A stretch of 64,000 nucleotides of DNA, taken from contig CALSMJ010000004.1 in assembly GCA_943787425.1 (NCBI GenBank), positions 124,001 through 188,000 on the forward strand, written 5' to 3'. This document shows, in pieces, positions 38,080 through 49,140 of this stretch. Origin of the DNA: an uncultured Pseudomonadales bacterium. Lineage in GTDB: Bacteria; Pseudomonadota; Gammaproteobacteria; Pseudomonadales; Azotimanducaceae. The translations under genes were made by a program, and so were the position numbers. Below the pieces are notes generated by a model. That model searched no databases. It saw only the letters and a program-made list of their open reading frames with translations, and had not been told where the DNA came from. Positions within the stretch are counted from its first letter, which is position 1; every line of letters begins with the position of its first letter.

Positions 38080-38481
38080 ACGTGCCAGCGCAGTATATCA
38101 GAAATTCCTCTGGCGTCGCGTCTAATCAATTTTTTGGGGCATCGCGGTCTTAATTCAGAGTCCTGTCTGCCCTGTTCCCTGAGCGTGGCCGAAGCATTTG
38201 CCGCTGCAGGTGAATGCTGGGGGCCGGTCTGCCGCAGGGATCTGCTTTGGATTTGTTACGAGACGGGGTAGCGGGTTGGACGAAGGCTGGGTCGCGCGCT
38301 TGATGATTTGGGTCATCGAAGGTCTATCGTCAAAAGAGATCGCATCGGGTGGTCTTCTACAAGGGCCTTAGAATAATGGGTTGCGCTCGATGAGAGCCGT
38401 TTCTTGCCCGCCTGTCCGGCCTGAGCTCGAGGCAGTGGAGACGGCGGCCGATTGGCTGTGTGCCGCGACTTGGTACAGGGT
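38080..38481. other. Intergenic region with a possible HTH remnant
   Basis: 402 bp without a supportable gene. One plus-strand stretch, 38309-38368, translates to WVIEGLSSKEIAS, which looks like the start of a LuxR/FixJ DNA-binding helix; a stop follows at 38369. It could be the last trace of a lost regulator, or chance. Confidence 0.3.
38092..38097 (-). promoter_or_regulatory. Possible -10 box for tRNA-Leu
   Basis: TATACT on the minus strand ends 12 bases before the mature 5' end, followed by a GC-rich stretch of the kind seen in stable-RNA promoters. No good -35 at 16-18 bp is apparent. Confidence 0.35.
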
Positions 38482-38661
38482 CTAAGCCCGGCTTGCTTCT
38501 TCTTTCAGAATGGTTTCGCGTATGGCCTCGGCTTCAGCGGTTAGCGCCGAGTAGGTGCGGATATCACCGTTTCGTTGCGAAAGCATCGCCTGTTCGAGCT
38601 TTTGGCGATATTGCTTGTTCAGATTAATCAAAGGATCTTTTGGTTTAAACCATGAGAACAT
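38482..38661 (-). CDS. DUF6435-type small protein
   Basis: A 59-residue protein starting MFSWFKPKDPLINLNKQYRQ at ATG 38661. This matches a small family (Lacal_2735/DUF6435-like) with a WFKxDP start, a lysine-rich helix and KxxAEAIRE at the end. Longer readings up to 38814 add residues that do not look conserved and overlap queA. Function unknown. It is divergent from queA. Confidence 0.65.
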   Translation of the reverse strand: MFSWFKPKDPLINLNKQYRQKLEQAMLSQRNGDIRTYSALTAEAEAIRETILKEEASRA

Positions 38662-38763
38662 TGGATGGGACCGGGGTTGAATTTGTTTAACATACGGTGT
38701 TTTAGGCGGAGCAGTTTGCTCTTTTGGATAATTCAATGATTTTTCAGGGGTTCTAGAGTTGTT

Positions 38764-39783
38764 ATGAAGAAGTCTGATTTTGAATACGAGTTGCCAGAAC
38801 GCTTGATTGCGCAATCACCACCGCAGCATCGTCAAGGCGCTCGATTGATGGTTGTGGATCGTGTCGCACAAACGATTGAGCATAAGGTGTTTTCGGATTT
38901 TCTGACTTACTTGTCGCCGTCGGATCTTTTGGTTTTTAACAACACGAAGGTGATACCGGCGCGATTTTTTGGTCAAAAAGCATCAGGTGGTCAGGTTGAG
39001 ATTTTGTTGGAGCGCATGACCAGCGAAGTGACCGCGCTAGCGCAAATTCGCGCCAGCAAGGCGCCGAAGACTGGGGCCATCATTACCCTTGCCAATAGCG
39101 ATACACAGGTTCGGGTATTAGGCCGCGCCGGGCGATTTTTTACGCTTGAATTCCCGGTGCCGGGTATCAGTGCAATTGCCGCGACCCAAGGCCAAATTCC
39201 GCTTCCACCTTATATAAAGCGTGCGCCAGAAGGACTGGATGCCAGCCGGTATCAGACTGTTTTTGCGAAAAGCGAAGGCGCAGTGGCGGCGCCCACGGCC
39301 GGTTTGCATTTTGATGAACCGATGCTTGCGGCAATTGATGAATTAGGTGTTGATCGCGCGATGCTGACTTTGCATGTGGGTGCAGGAACTTTCCAACCGG
39401 TTCAGGTGGACGATATTTTGCAGCACAAGATGCATCAAGAATGGTTTTCGGTGTCTGCAGACACCGCAAGCCGAGTACACGCGCAAATTACGAACCGGCG
39501 GCGGGTTCTGGCGATTGGCACAACCAGCGTTCGGGCGCTGGAGTCAGCAGTTGTCGAAGGGGTTGTTCAGCCAATACAGGGCGAGACACAGATTTTTATT
39601 TATCCGGGCTATGAATTTCAGGTTGTGAACGCGCTGCTCACCAATTTCCACCTGCCTGGATCGACGCTGCTCATGCTTGTTAGTGCGCTGGCGGGAAAGG
39701 ATTTGATTCAACGTGCCTATCAGGCTGCGATTGATGAGGAATATCGGTTTTTTAGCTATGGAGATGCCATGCTCATTTTGTAA
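38764..39783 (+). CDS. queA: S-adenosylmethionine:tRNA ribosyltransferase-isomerase QueA
   Basis: A 339-residue enzyme that moves the ribosyl part of SAM to preQ1-tRNA to form epoxyqueuosine. FEYELPERLIAQSPPQHR, VFNNTKVIPARFFG, GAVAAPTAGLHFDE, HVGAGTFQPV and TNFHLPGSTLLMLV are diagnostic. Normal length. The tgt gene lies downstream, beyond the EAL/HDOD gene, as in other gammaproteobacteria where queA-tgt-yajC-secD-secF cluster. Confidence 0.95.
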   Translation: MKKSDFEYELPERLIAQSPPQHRQGARLMVVDRVAQTIEHKVFSDFLTYLSPSDLLVFNNTKVIPARFFGQKASGGQVEILLERMTSEVTALAQIRASKAPKTGAIITLANSDTQVRVLGRAGRFFTLEFPVPGISAIAATQGQIPLPPYIKRAPEGLDASRYQTVFAKSEGAVAAPTAGLHFDEPMLAAIDELGVDRAMLTLHVGAGTFQPVQVDDILQHKMHQEWFSVSADTASRVHAQITNRRRVLAIGTTSVRALESAVVEGVVQPIQGETQIFIYPGYEFQVVNALLTNFHLPGSTLLMLVSALAGKDLIQRAYQAAIDEEYRFFSYGDAMLIL

Positions 39784-39830
39784 CCGTGATGGGCCGGCTC
39801 GCCCCGAAAAGACTCGCGTGGTTGCTGTAG

Positions 39831-39847
39831 CGCACTGACATGGTGCG
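39831..39847. promoter_or_regulatory. Inverted repeat, possible activator site upstream of the sigma-54 promoter
   Basis: CGCAC, 7 bases, then GTGCG. It lies about 150 bp before the -24 element, a common distance for enhancer sites of sigma-54 activators. TGGTGC resembles half an NtrC site. The identity of any activator is unknown. Confidence 0.35.
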
Positions 39848-39995
39848 ACTCAGATTCAAATTCATCGGACCCAGCTTGGTAACAAGTCCCGTTCTGTCTG
39901 CAAAGCATTGGATCCTGGCCCGAGGAAGATGACGTCTACCGGTTTCGGGCGCCATGAACCGGAAACGACCGCAGAAAGGACCCAAAACAAAAATA

Positions 39996-40010
39996 TGGCA
40001 CGACGTTTGC
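39996..40010 (+). promoter_or_regulatory. Sigma-54 (RpoN) promoter, full consensus match
   Basis: TGGCACG, 4 bases, TTGC (then T) matches the -24/-12 consensus at every key base, with GG and GC 10 bases apart. Transcription should begin near 40022. The only downstream reading frame is 500 bp away, so the product is likely the RNA at 40022-40160. Confidence 0.7.
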
Positions 40011-40021
40011 TTTTACCTAAC

Positions 40022-40160
40022 TGAAGCCATTAGTTGAAAGGAGTCGCGTTTAAAAGCAGTTAGTTCAAAGCAAGGTTCCCCCCTATACCTTGCGCTAACC
40101 TCGGGCCCTGATGAGTCTCCTACCTTCCCCTTAAAATGACTCATTGGGGCCAGCTTTTGT
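40022..40160 (+). ncRNA. Candidate sigma-54-dependent small RNA with C-rich loops
   Basis: About 138 nt between the sigma-54 promoter and a T-run. Hairpin 1: inner stem GCAAGGT (40070-40076)/ACCTTGC (40087-40093) with loop TCCCCCCTAT, and an outer stem GTTAG (40059)/CTAAC (40095). Hairpin 2: GGCCC (40104) and ATGAGTC (40111) pair with GACTCAT (40138) and GGGCC (40147), with loop TCCTACCTTCCCC. TTTT follows at 40155-40158. The C/U-rich loops would pair with Shine-Dalgarno-like GGAGG or AAGG sequences, so translational repression is possible. It is not a known family I recognise. Confidence 0.5.
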
Positions 40161-40523
40161 CACACGATGCACCTTTGTCGAAAGCAAAGTGCGGCGCCGC
40201 TTTAGCGCCCCACCAGGGGCTCAGTTGTCTTCTAATTCTCAAAATAGAGCACGCAGCAAGCAGCGCGCAGCACACAACGCGCGAGCATTCGGCGCAGGAT
40301 ACCAAGGCGCCGATCGATCCTTGGAAGGCTCGGCATGCGGGTAAGCGCTTTGAAATCTGAAGTTCTGCTATGATGGGCGGAAGGCCGGCGGTCAAGCGTG
40401 ACGATTGTCTTCGAGGCCCATAGTTCGTAATACTTAGACTGCCATCACAGCAACGTTGTTTTGGTTGTATAGGAAATTTTGCCATCGAAACGCAGTCTCG
40501 TTAGAGGCGTTTAGGAAACGGAT

Positions 40524-42898
<2,375 letters not shown>

Positions 42899-43017
42899 TT
42901 GCGTCTGACGACTGGAAACGGGACAATGCAGCGCTTTTAACGTGCTCAATCTGGACTTTGCCGAACTAATGGGTAGAGCCTGCATTGCAGGACATTGTAA
43001 TCAGACAGGGGGAATAC

Positions 43018-43341
43018 ATGCTCGAATGGTTTATTCCAGCTGCACAGGCGGCTGACGCAGGAGGTCCAATGCCAGGATTCGATATTTTAATACTCGTAGC
43101 TTTTGCAGGCATCTTTTACTTCATGCTTTGGCGTCCGCAAAGTAAGCGGGCGAAAGAGCACCGTGAGCTGATCGAAGGGTTGAGTAAAGGCGACGAAGTG
43201 ATGACCAACGGCGGATTGGCGGGAAAGATTGTGAAGGTTGAAGAGCAGTTTGTTCTGGTTGAAGTAGCTGCAGGCGTTGAACTTAGATTTCAAAAAGCCG
43301 CGGTATCTGCGGCGTTGCCGAAAGGCACGTTGAAGTCCTAA
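43018..43341 (+). CDS. yajC: Preprotein translocase accessory subunit YajC
   Basis: About 107 residues with one membrane helix (FDILILVAFAGIFYFMLW) and the family end FQKAAVSAALPKGTLKS. GGGGGA 4-8 bases upstream supports ATG 43018. YajC joins SecDF and YidC at the translocon. Followed by secD, as usual. Confidence 0.9.
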   Translation: MLEWFIPAAQAADAGGPMPGFDILILVAFAGIFYFMLWRPQSKRAKEHRELIEGLSKGDEVMTNGGLAGKIVKVEEQFVLVEVAAGVELRFQKAAVSAALPKGTLKS

Positions 43342-43372
43342 CCTATTAAGTGCCCTGACTGAGGTCGAATCC

Positions 43373-46181
43373 GTGTTAAATCGATACCCACTTTGGAAAA
43401 ACCTGCTGATTGTTGGCGTGTTTGTATTGGGCATTATTTACGCGATGCCGAACTTTTATCCGCCAGACTACGCCATTCAGATTCAAAATGAGCAGGGTAG
43501 CGCGGCGGTGCAGGATCGAGAGCTGGCGGTTGCGTTATCGGCTTTGGACGAATCTGATATCCAGATCAAATCCAGCAGTTTGATCGACGGCAACGCTTTG
43601 ATCCGGCTCAGCACAGCCGATGACCAACTCAAAGCACAACCTTTAATCCAGCGAGCGCTGCACGATCTAAATGCTGATTTTGTTGTTGCGCTTAATTCCG
43701 CGCCGACCACGCCGCAATGGTTGCGTGATTTAGGTGCGGAACCCATGAAGTACGGGTTGGATCTTCGTGGCGGCGTGCATTTTCTGATGGAAGTCGATAC
43801 AGCGAGCGCTGTGGAAGATCGGCTTGAGGGCATGGAACAAGACATTAAGAGAGCGTTTAGATCCGGTTCCGAACGGGTTCGGTATGCAGGTACGTCGATT
43901 TTAGAGGGCCGGGTGCTGCAATTTCGGTTTGCTGATGAAACGGTGCGCAGTAGTGCAAGGCGTCAAGTAGAAGAAACCTACCCCCAGTTTCTCGTTACCG
44001 AGCTTGATTTATCCAACGAGGATGATGGCTTTGCGCTGAATTTGACCATGAGTGACAGTGCAATTCGCGAGATCGAGGATTTTGCCGTCCAGCAAAATCT
44101 GCAAACGATTCGTAACCGAGTCAATGAATTGGGCGTCGCGGAACCTTTGGTCCAGCGATTGGGTCGCCAGCGCATTGTGGTTGATCTGCCCGGGGTTCAG
44201 GATACAGCCGAAGCTAAAAAAATATTGGGCAAGGTGGCAACGCTTGAGTTCCGACTCGAAGCGAGCCCGGATGCCTCAAGAGCCAGTACGCTGCCTTATA
44301 ATTACGAGGGCCGCGCCGTACGGCTCGAGCGAGACTTAATTCTGAGGGGCGAGCGGGTGTTCGACGCGCAAGTGGGCTTCGATCCGGACAGCGGCTTGCC
44401 CCAGGTCAATATCACGCTGGATAGCGAAGGCGGCGAGCTGATGCATCGATCGACTCGGTACAACATCGGTCGACGAATGGCGGTGGTTTTTATTGAGACC
44501 AAAACCCGAGACCGCTACGAGGTTCAAGACGGGCGCGAGGTCAAGATTTCGGAGCCCTACGTCGAAGAACGGGTAATCTCGCTTGCGACGGTGCAGGCGG
44601 CGCTTGGCGTCAGTTTTCGGATAACCGGGCTGGCGGGTGATGAAGCGCGCGAGTTAGCGCTCCTGTTGCGCGCGGGCGCACTTGCAGCCGACATGTTTAT
44701 TGCCGAAGAACGCACGGTTGGGGCAAGCCTGGGTCAGGAGAATATCGAGCTCGGTGCAACCTCTGTGCTGATTGGGTTTAGTTTGGTGGTGCTCTTTATG
44801 TTCGCCTTCTATCAGTGGTTCGGGCTTGCGGCAAATCTTGCCTTGATTGCAAACTTGCTGCTGTTGGTCGCGGTAATGTCGAGCTTATCGGCCACGTTAA
44901 CCCTGCCGGGTATTGCGGGTATTGTGCTCACGGTCGGGATGGCAGTTGATGCTAATGTGCTGATCTTCTCGAGGATAAAAGAAGAGCTCAGAAAAGGTGC
45001 AGCACCTCAATTGGCTATCAACGCCGGATTTGAACGCGCTTTTGTGACGATTCTTGACGCCAATATCACGACCCTCTTGGTTGCAATTATTCTATACAGT
45101 ATTGGTACCGGGCCTGTGAAAGGGTTCGCGATCACATTGATGATTGGTATTTTGACGTCGATGTTCACCGCGATCATGGGGACACGATCCTTGATCAACC
45201 TGGCGGTGGGTGGGCGGCCCATTAAGCGTTTGGCAATTGGGTGGTCTCTCATGAGGATGGTCCCGTTCATGAAGTATCGTCAGGTTGCGGCCTGGAGTTC
45301 GGTCACGCTTTTGCTGATGGCGATTGCAAGCCTTAGCATTCAAAGCTTGAACTGGGGTTTGGATTTCACCGGCGGCACGCTGGTTGAGGTGAGTTACCCA
45401 GAGCCCACGAACCCCGAACAGATTCGTTTGAATCTGGATAATGCGGGCTGGAATGGCCATGTGGTGCAATACTTTGGCTCGGACCGGGATATATTGGTTC
45501 GCATGCCGCCTCAAAAATCGTTGTCAGATAAAGATAATGCGCGCTTGGGTGACAGTTTGTTTGCTGCATTGAGCGCGTCTGCGAATGGACAGATCGATTT
45601 GAGGCGGAGCGAGTTCGTTGGCCCGGCAGTGGGCGAAGAACTTGCGAATCAAGGGGGCTTGGGATTGCTCGCGGCGCTGGCGATGGTGTTGCTGTATGTG
45701 TCGTTTCGGTTCCAGCTGAAATTTGCGTTGGGCGCGGTGATTGCGCTTTTTCACGACGTTTTGTTCACTTTAGGGAATTTTTTCGTTGTTACGCTGGGAG
45801 TTTGATTTAACCGTGCTGGCGGCGCTGCTGGCGGTCATCGGCTATTCCTTGAACGACACCATTGTCGTGTCCGACCGTATTCGAGAGAACTTTCGTCAGT
45901 CGCGGCGCGGTAAATCAAGCGATATTATTGATGAGTCCCTGAATCAGACGCTGGGACGCACGATGATCACGTCAATAACAACCCTTCTGGTGCTGTTTGC
46001 CTTGCTGATCATGGGCGGAGAATTGATCCGGGGGTTCGCGACAGCTCTGATCATAGGCGTCGTGGTGGGGACCTATTCCTCAATCTACGTCGCGGCGAAC
46101 GTCCTACTTAGGCTGAATTTAAGTCGAGAAGATCTGATTGTTCCGGTTAAAGAAGGCGCAGATCTCGATGGTGAGCCCTAG
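43373..46181 (+). CDS. SecD and SecF, apparent fusion with frame disruptions
   Basis: SecD and SecF use proton flow to pull preproteins across the inner membrane. The SecD part has the start NRYPLWKNLLIVGV, the P1 domain (GLDLRGGVHFLMEVDT), and a six-helix core (AVDANVLIFSRIKEELR). SecF begins with MRMVPFMKYRQVAAWS near 45251 (GLDFTGGTLVEVSYP). The reading frame runs through the junction as one chain. If one base is removed from GGG at 45239-45241, SecD ends with TGA at 45252 overlapping the ATG of secF (ATGA), the usual arrangement: 626 and 309 residues. A second +1 in a T6 run (45778-45783) breaks SecF before WEFDLTVLAALLAVIGYSLNDTIVV. So a natural SecDF fusion is possible, but two insertions explain it better. 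Confidence 0.85.
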
Positions 46182-46473
46182 CGGCTTGGCGTTGGTGGGT
46201 CTTCTCGCTTGTCGTGTTGAGAGAAAGGGGCTGAGGGGATCGCGTACGCTTTGTATTCGTGCGATTGGTACGCGTGCTACTAAAGCGCCCTAGGTTGAAA
46301 ACCGAGTTCGAAGGACTGCTTCGACGATCTGAAAAGGACAGTGTAGAGACAGGCGCCGAGCGGCGCAGACGTCGCGTGAACCAGGCAGCAGCGTTAGGGC
46401 CTCAAAAGCGCGCCAAGGTCAAGATTGAAACCGAGGATGCGCAAAGACCGACATCTTAGGTCAAGGGCAAGGT
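46182..46473. other. Intergenic region without recognisable gene
   Basis: About 290 bp between secF and the minus-strand suhB end. A short Arg-rich frame at 46259 has no ribosome site and no family match, so I do not call it. Confidence 0.5.
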
Positions 46474-47262
46474 CTAAGTTAGGTGCAATTTGGTGAGGGA
46501 CCCAAGGGTCTTAAACAACCTTGGGTTGGCTGCAACCAAGTTGCCAGATTTTAAATGCTCAAGACCGCCTTCAAAATCGCCAATTAATCCGCCCGCTTCT
46601 TGAACGATCAAGCAACCCGCGGCGACGTCCCATAGCGCAAGGTTGTGCATCCAAACGCCGTCGAGTCGGCCTGCTGCGAGTGCGGCGAGTTCGAGCGCCG
46701 CGCTGCCAGGCTCGCGGTAATTGCCACCCGCATTCACGAGGGCCGCCACCGTTTTGCTATGCCCCTCAAATCGGTCGTGCCGATAAGACCCGGCGCTCGC
46801 AAAAAGCCCGCCCTCTGGCTTTTCTCGATGAGAGACGCGAATCTTTCGACCATTGAGTTGCGCGCCGCGCCCTCGAGAGGCGATAAATTCCTCCTGCGTG
46901 ATTGGGTTGATGATGACGCCGTGCTTCAATGTGCCCAATTCCATACAAGCAATTGAAACGCAGAAGTGCGGAATTTGCCGGCTAAAATTGGTGGTGCCAT
47001 CGATGGGATCGATGACCCAGTGGTAATCGGAGTCGCGTGTTGCTTCTGTTTTCGCCCCTTCTTCACCCGTGATCGCATGGCTCGGAAATGTTTTTCGGAT
47101 CGAGTCTGATATAATCTGTTCCGCTTCACGATCGACATTGGTCACGAAATCATTCGTGCCCTTCTCTGAGGTTTTGACGAGGTCTGGGCGATCGTAAGCT
47201 CGAACGATATGACGGGCTGCTTCTCTGGCAGCTCGCAGCGCAATATTGATCATCGGTTCCAT
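46474..47262 (-). CDS. suhB: Inositol-1-monophosphatase SuhB
   Basis: A 262-residue Mg-dependent phosphatase; in E. coli SuhB also joins rRNA antitermination complexes. The motifs VIDPIDGTTNFSRQIP and WDVAAGCLIVQEAGG are intact, with the EEGA metal ligand in ITGEEGAKTE. Start M at 47262 or 47253. Divergent from trmJ, as is usual in gammaproteobacteria. Confidence 0.93.
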   Translation of the reverse strand: MEPMINIALRAAREAARHIVRAYDRPDLVKTSEKGTNDFVTNVDREAEQIISDSIRKTFPSHAITGEEGAKTEATRDSDYHWVIDPIDGTTNFSRQIPHFCVSIACMELGTLKHGVIINPITQEEFIASRGRGAQLNGRKIRVSHREKPEGGLFASAGSYRHDRFEGHSKTVAALVNAGGNYREPGSAALELAALAAGRLDGVWMHNLALWDVAAGCLIVQEAGGLIGDFEGGLEHLKSGNLVAANPRLFKTLGSLTKLHLT

Positions 47263-47340
47263 AGGGCGTTCGGTGTGGCTGAAAGAGGGCGCATCATATC
47301 AGATCTGCCTGATTGAACAGTAGATAAAAGGATCTTCATC

Positions 47341-48084
47341 ATGTCGAACCCTCATCCGTTGCGGGCAAAAGTGCGCATTGTCCTAGTTGAAACCTCCCAT
47401 CCAGGCAACATTGGCGCAGCCGCTAGAGCGATGAAAAATATGGGTTTGGATCGTCTTTATTTGGTACAGCCCGTTGACTACCCAAATGAGAAAGCGGTTT
47501 TTCGGGCGGCGAGCGCGAGCGACGTCTTAGATCAAGTCGTAGTGTGCGCCAGTCTGCAGGAAGCGATTAGTGATTGTAGTCTGGTCCTCGGGACATCGGC
47601 TCGGCAACGGCGGATCCCTTGGCCGTTGGTGACGCCAAAGGAAGCTGCGATCAAGATAACCGAGCACGGCGCTGGGGCTGGTGACATTGCGATTGTCTTT
47701 GGTCGCGAATCGAAAGGGCTGAAGAACGAAGAACTGCAACAATGTCAGTATCACGTGAACATCCCAACGAGTGAAGCCTATAGCTCCTTAAATTTAGCGA
47801 TGGCCGTTCAGGTCCTGAGTTATGAATTATTTTGCGCAAGCGAAGCCGCGGCCTCAGAGCGGGTTTGGGATCAACTGCCCGCAACCAATACCGATCTTGA
47901 ACACTTTTTTGGACACCTTGAAAGCACCTTGGCGGAGGTTGGTTTCCATGACCCAGACAATCCCCGGCAATTACTCACTCGGCTAAGGCGGTTGTTTCTG
48001 CGGATTGCACCGGACCAGATGGAGATCTCAATATTAAGAGGGTTTCTGAAAGCCGTGAATGATGCAACTCGTAAGCAACCCTAA
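47341..48084 (+). CDS. trmJ: tRNA (cytidine/uridine-2'-O-)-methyltransferase TrmJ
   Basis: A 247-residue SPOUT methyltransferase that methylates position 32 of tRNAs. The N-terminal VETSHPGNIGAAARAMKNMGL and the knot segment IVFGRESKGLKNEEL...SLNLAMAVQVL are typical, with a helical C-terminal extension. Stands between suhB and iscR, the common gammaproteobacterial position; here the usual cysE is absent. Confidence 0.93.
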   Translation: MSNPHPLRAKVRIVLVETSHPGNIGAAARAMKNMGLDRLYLVQPVDYPNEKAVFRAASASDVLDQVVVCASLQEAISDCSLVLGTSARQRRIPWPLVTPKEAAIKITEHGAGAGDIAIVFGRESKGLKNEELQQCQYHVNIPTSEAYSSLNLAMAVQVLSYELFCASEAAASERVWDQLPATNTDLEHFFGHLESTLAEVGFHDPDNPRQLLTRLRRLFLRIAPDQMEISILRGFLKAVNDATRKQP

Positions 48085-48091
48085 TATTTTT

Positions 48092-48116
48092 ATACCCGAC
48101 TAAAATGCTTGGTTAT
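48092..48116. promoter_or_regulatory. IscR type-1 binding site
   Basis: The left half ATACCCGACTAAAAT fits the IscR type-1 consensus at every position; the right half (GCTTGGTTAT) fits about 6 of 10. By my count about 21 of 25 positions fit. It lies 7 bp after the trmJ stop and about 530 bp before iscR. If functional, iscR would have an unusually long leader, or another promoter lies nearer. Confidence 0.5.
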
Positions 48117-48532
48117 TAGGTGCGCCTGGATTAAACTGCAGGGCGGGCGAGATCGGTCGGTGGTGGGATCGATTTAATCGGCTCGAGTGCCCGGTGGGCC
48201 CAAAAGCGTGACGGGCGAGCGGAAGTCGTTCTCAGAGCGAGATGAATCTCGGTAATGCGGCGCTAAGACAACCAGCCTCTGAGCGTTTAGGGTCACTAAG
48301 TGGTTTTGATTGTAAGGCTGAGCCAGCGATCCTGAATCGGGTTTCGAACCTAGGTTCAGGCGGAAAAACGGATTTAGAGCGGGATCGTTTATTGGGAATT
48401 AGGGGCCGCGACTCGGCAGCGGGGTTCGGCAAAGCGTCTCGCAGTTGGACAGATTGATTGGAAATGGATGGCCGTTGAAAGCCGCCAAAATAAGACACGT
48501 TGCGTCGGCGGTTCGCGGTAATTGTTTTAAGA

Positions 48533-48568
48533 ACGCGGCATTAAACGCGGCATTAAACGCGGCATTAG
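48533..48568. repeat. Three copies of a 12-bp tandem repeat upstream of iscR
   Basis: ACGCGGCATTAA occurs at 48533-48544 and 48545-48556, with a third copy at 48557-48568 ending AG. It lies 77 bp upstream of iscR. It could bind a regulator in phase or be slipped-strand repeat expansion. Confidence 0.5.
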
Positions 48569-48584
48569 ATGAAGCGGTTTAGCA

Positions 48585-48600
48585 ATCAGCAAACGCTGAT
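48585..48600. promoter_or_regulatory. Small hairpin just upstream of iscR
   Basis: ATCAGC, AAAC, GCTGAT: a 6-bp perfect stem with a 4-base loop 45 bp before iscR. It could be a leader element or weak dyad. No T-run follows. Confidence 0.3.
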
Positions 48601-48644
48601 CATAACGATGCCATGGTGCGCATCACGGGAGACCGAACAAAGCG

Positions 48645-49124
48645 ATGAAGCTGACAGCAAAGGGTCGATATGCCGTTACCGCCATGGTGGATTTGGCGGT
48701 TTATGGGCACCAGGGGCCAATTTCTTTGAGTGAAATCTCCGAGCGGCAGTCGATCAGTCAGCCGTATCTCGAGCAGTTGTTTGCAAAACTAAAGGCAAAT
48801 CATCTGGTCCAGAGTGTTCGCGGTCCCGGTGGCGGATATCGACTGGGTCGGGATAGTCAGGATATCGATGTTGCAGATATTGTCGCCTCGGTAGATGAGT
48901 CAGTGGATGCAACTCGATGTGGTGGCAGGGCGGATTGTCAGGGCGGCGAGATGTGTTTAACCCACGAACTGTGGTCGGAACTGAGCGATCAGATCCATAG
49001 CTTTCTAAAAGGGGTCAACTTGGCGAGCCTTGTTCAAAAGAATCAGGTACGCGCGAATTCCACCAAGCAAACGCTGGCTCAATACGACCAGATCGGAATC
49101 CAAACCGTACAACTAGCGGAATAA
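48645..49124 (+). CDS. iscR: Fe-S cluster-sensing regulator IscR
   Basis: A 159-residue Rrf2-type regulator. The winged helix begins [18 protein letters not shown]. The cluster ligands C-x5-C-x5-C plus His are present in [18 protein letters not shown]. With a [2Fe-2S] cluster IscR represses the isc operon; without it, apo-IscR activates other genes. First gene of the isc operon here, 16 bp before iscS. Confidence 0.94.
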   Translation: MKLTAKGRYAVTAMVDLAVYGHQGPISLSEISERQSISQPYLEQLFAKLKANHLVQSVRGPGGGYRLGRDSQDIDVADIVASVDESVDATRCGGRADCQGGEMCLTHELWSELSDQIHSFLKGVNLASLVQKNQVRANSTKQTLAQYDQIGIQTVQLAE

Positions 49125-49140
49125 TGAGATTGAGGAAATA

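Larger units (their letters stand above)
39784..40523. other. 740-bp regulatory intergenic region between queA and the EAL/HDOD gene
   Basis: No supportable protein gene. It contains an upstream dyad, a sigma-54 promoter and a putative small RNA, listed below. Beyond 40160 the sequence is rich in GC repeats and short hairpins (for example GCAC/CTTTG with CAAAGTGC near 40170-40192) and leads to the TTG start of the EAL/HDOD gene. Confidence 0.6.
48085..48644. other. Long intergenic region between trmJ and iscR
   Basis: 560 bp with no supportable gene; a 71-codon frame at 48242 looks like chance and has poor start support. It holds an IscR-type site just after trmJ, a triplicate 12-bp repeat and a small hairpin near iscR. 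A cysE gene, often found here, is absent. Confidence 0.55.

Noticed and set aside
46259..46459. Arg-rich 66-codon frame between secF and suhB
   Set aside because: Low-complexity basic text, no start signal; likely chance.
48242..48457. 71-codon frame between trmJ and iscR
   Set aside because: No ribosome site, no family match, composition like random sequence.
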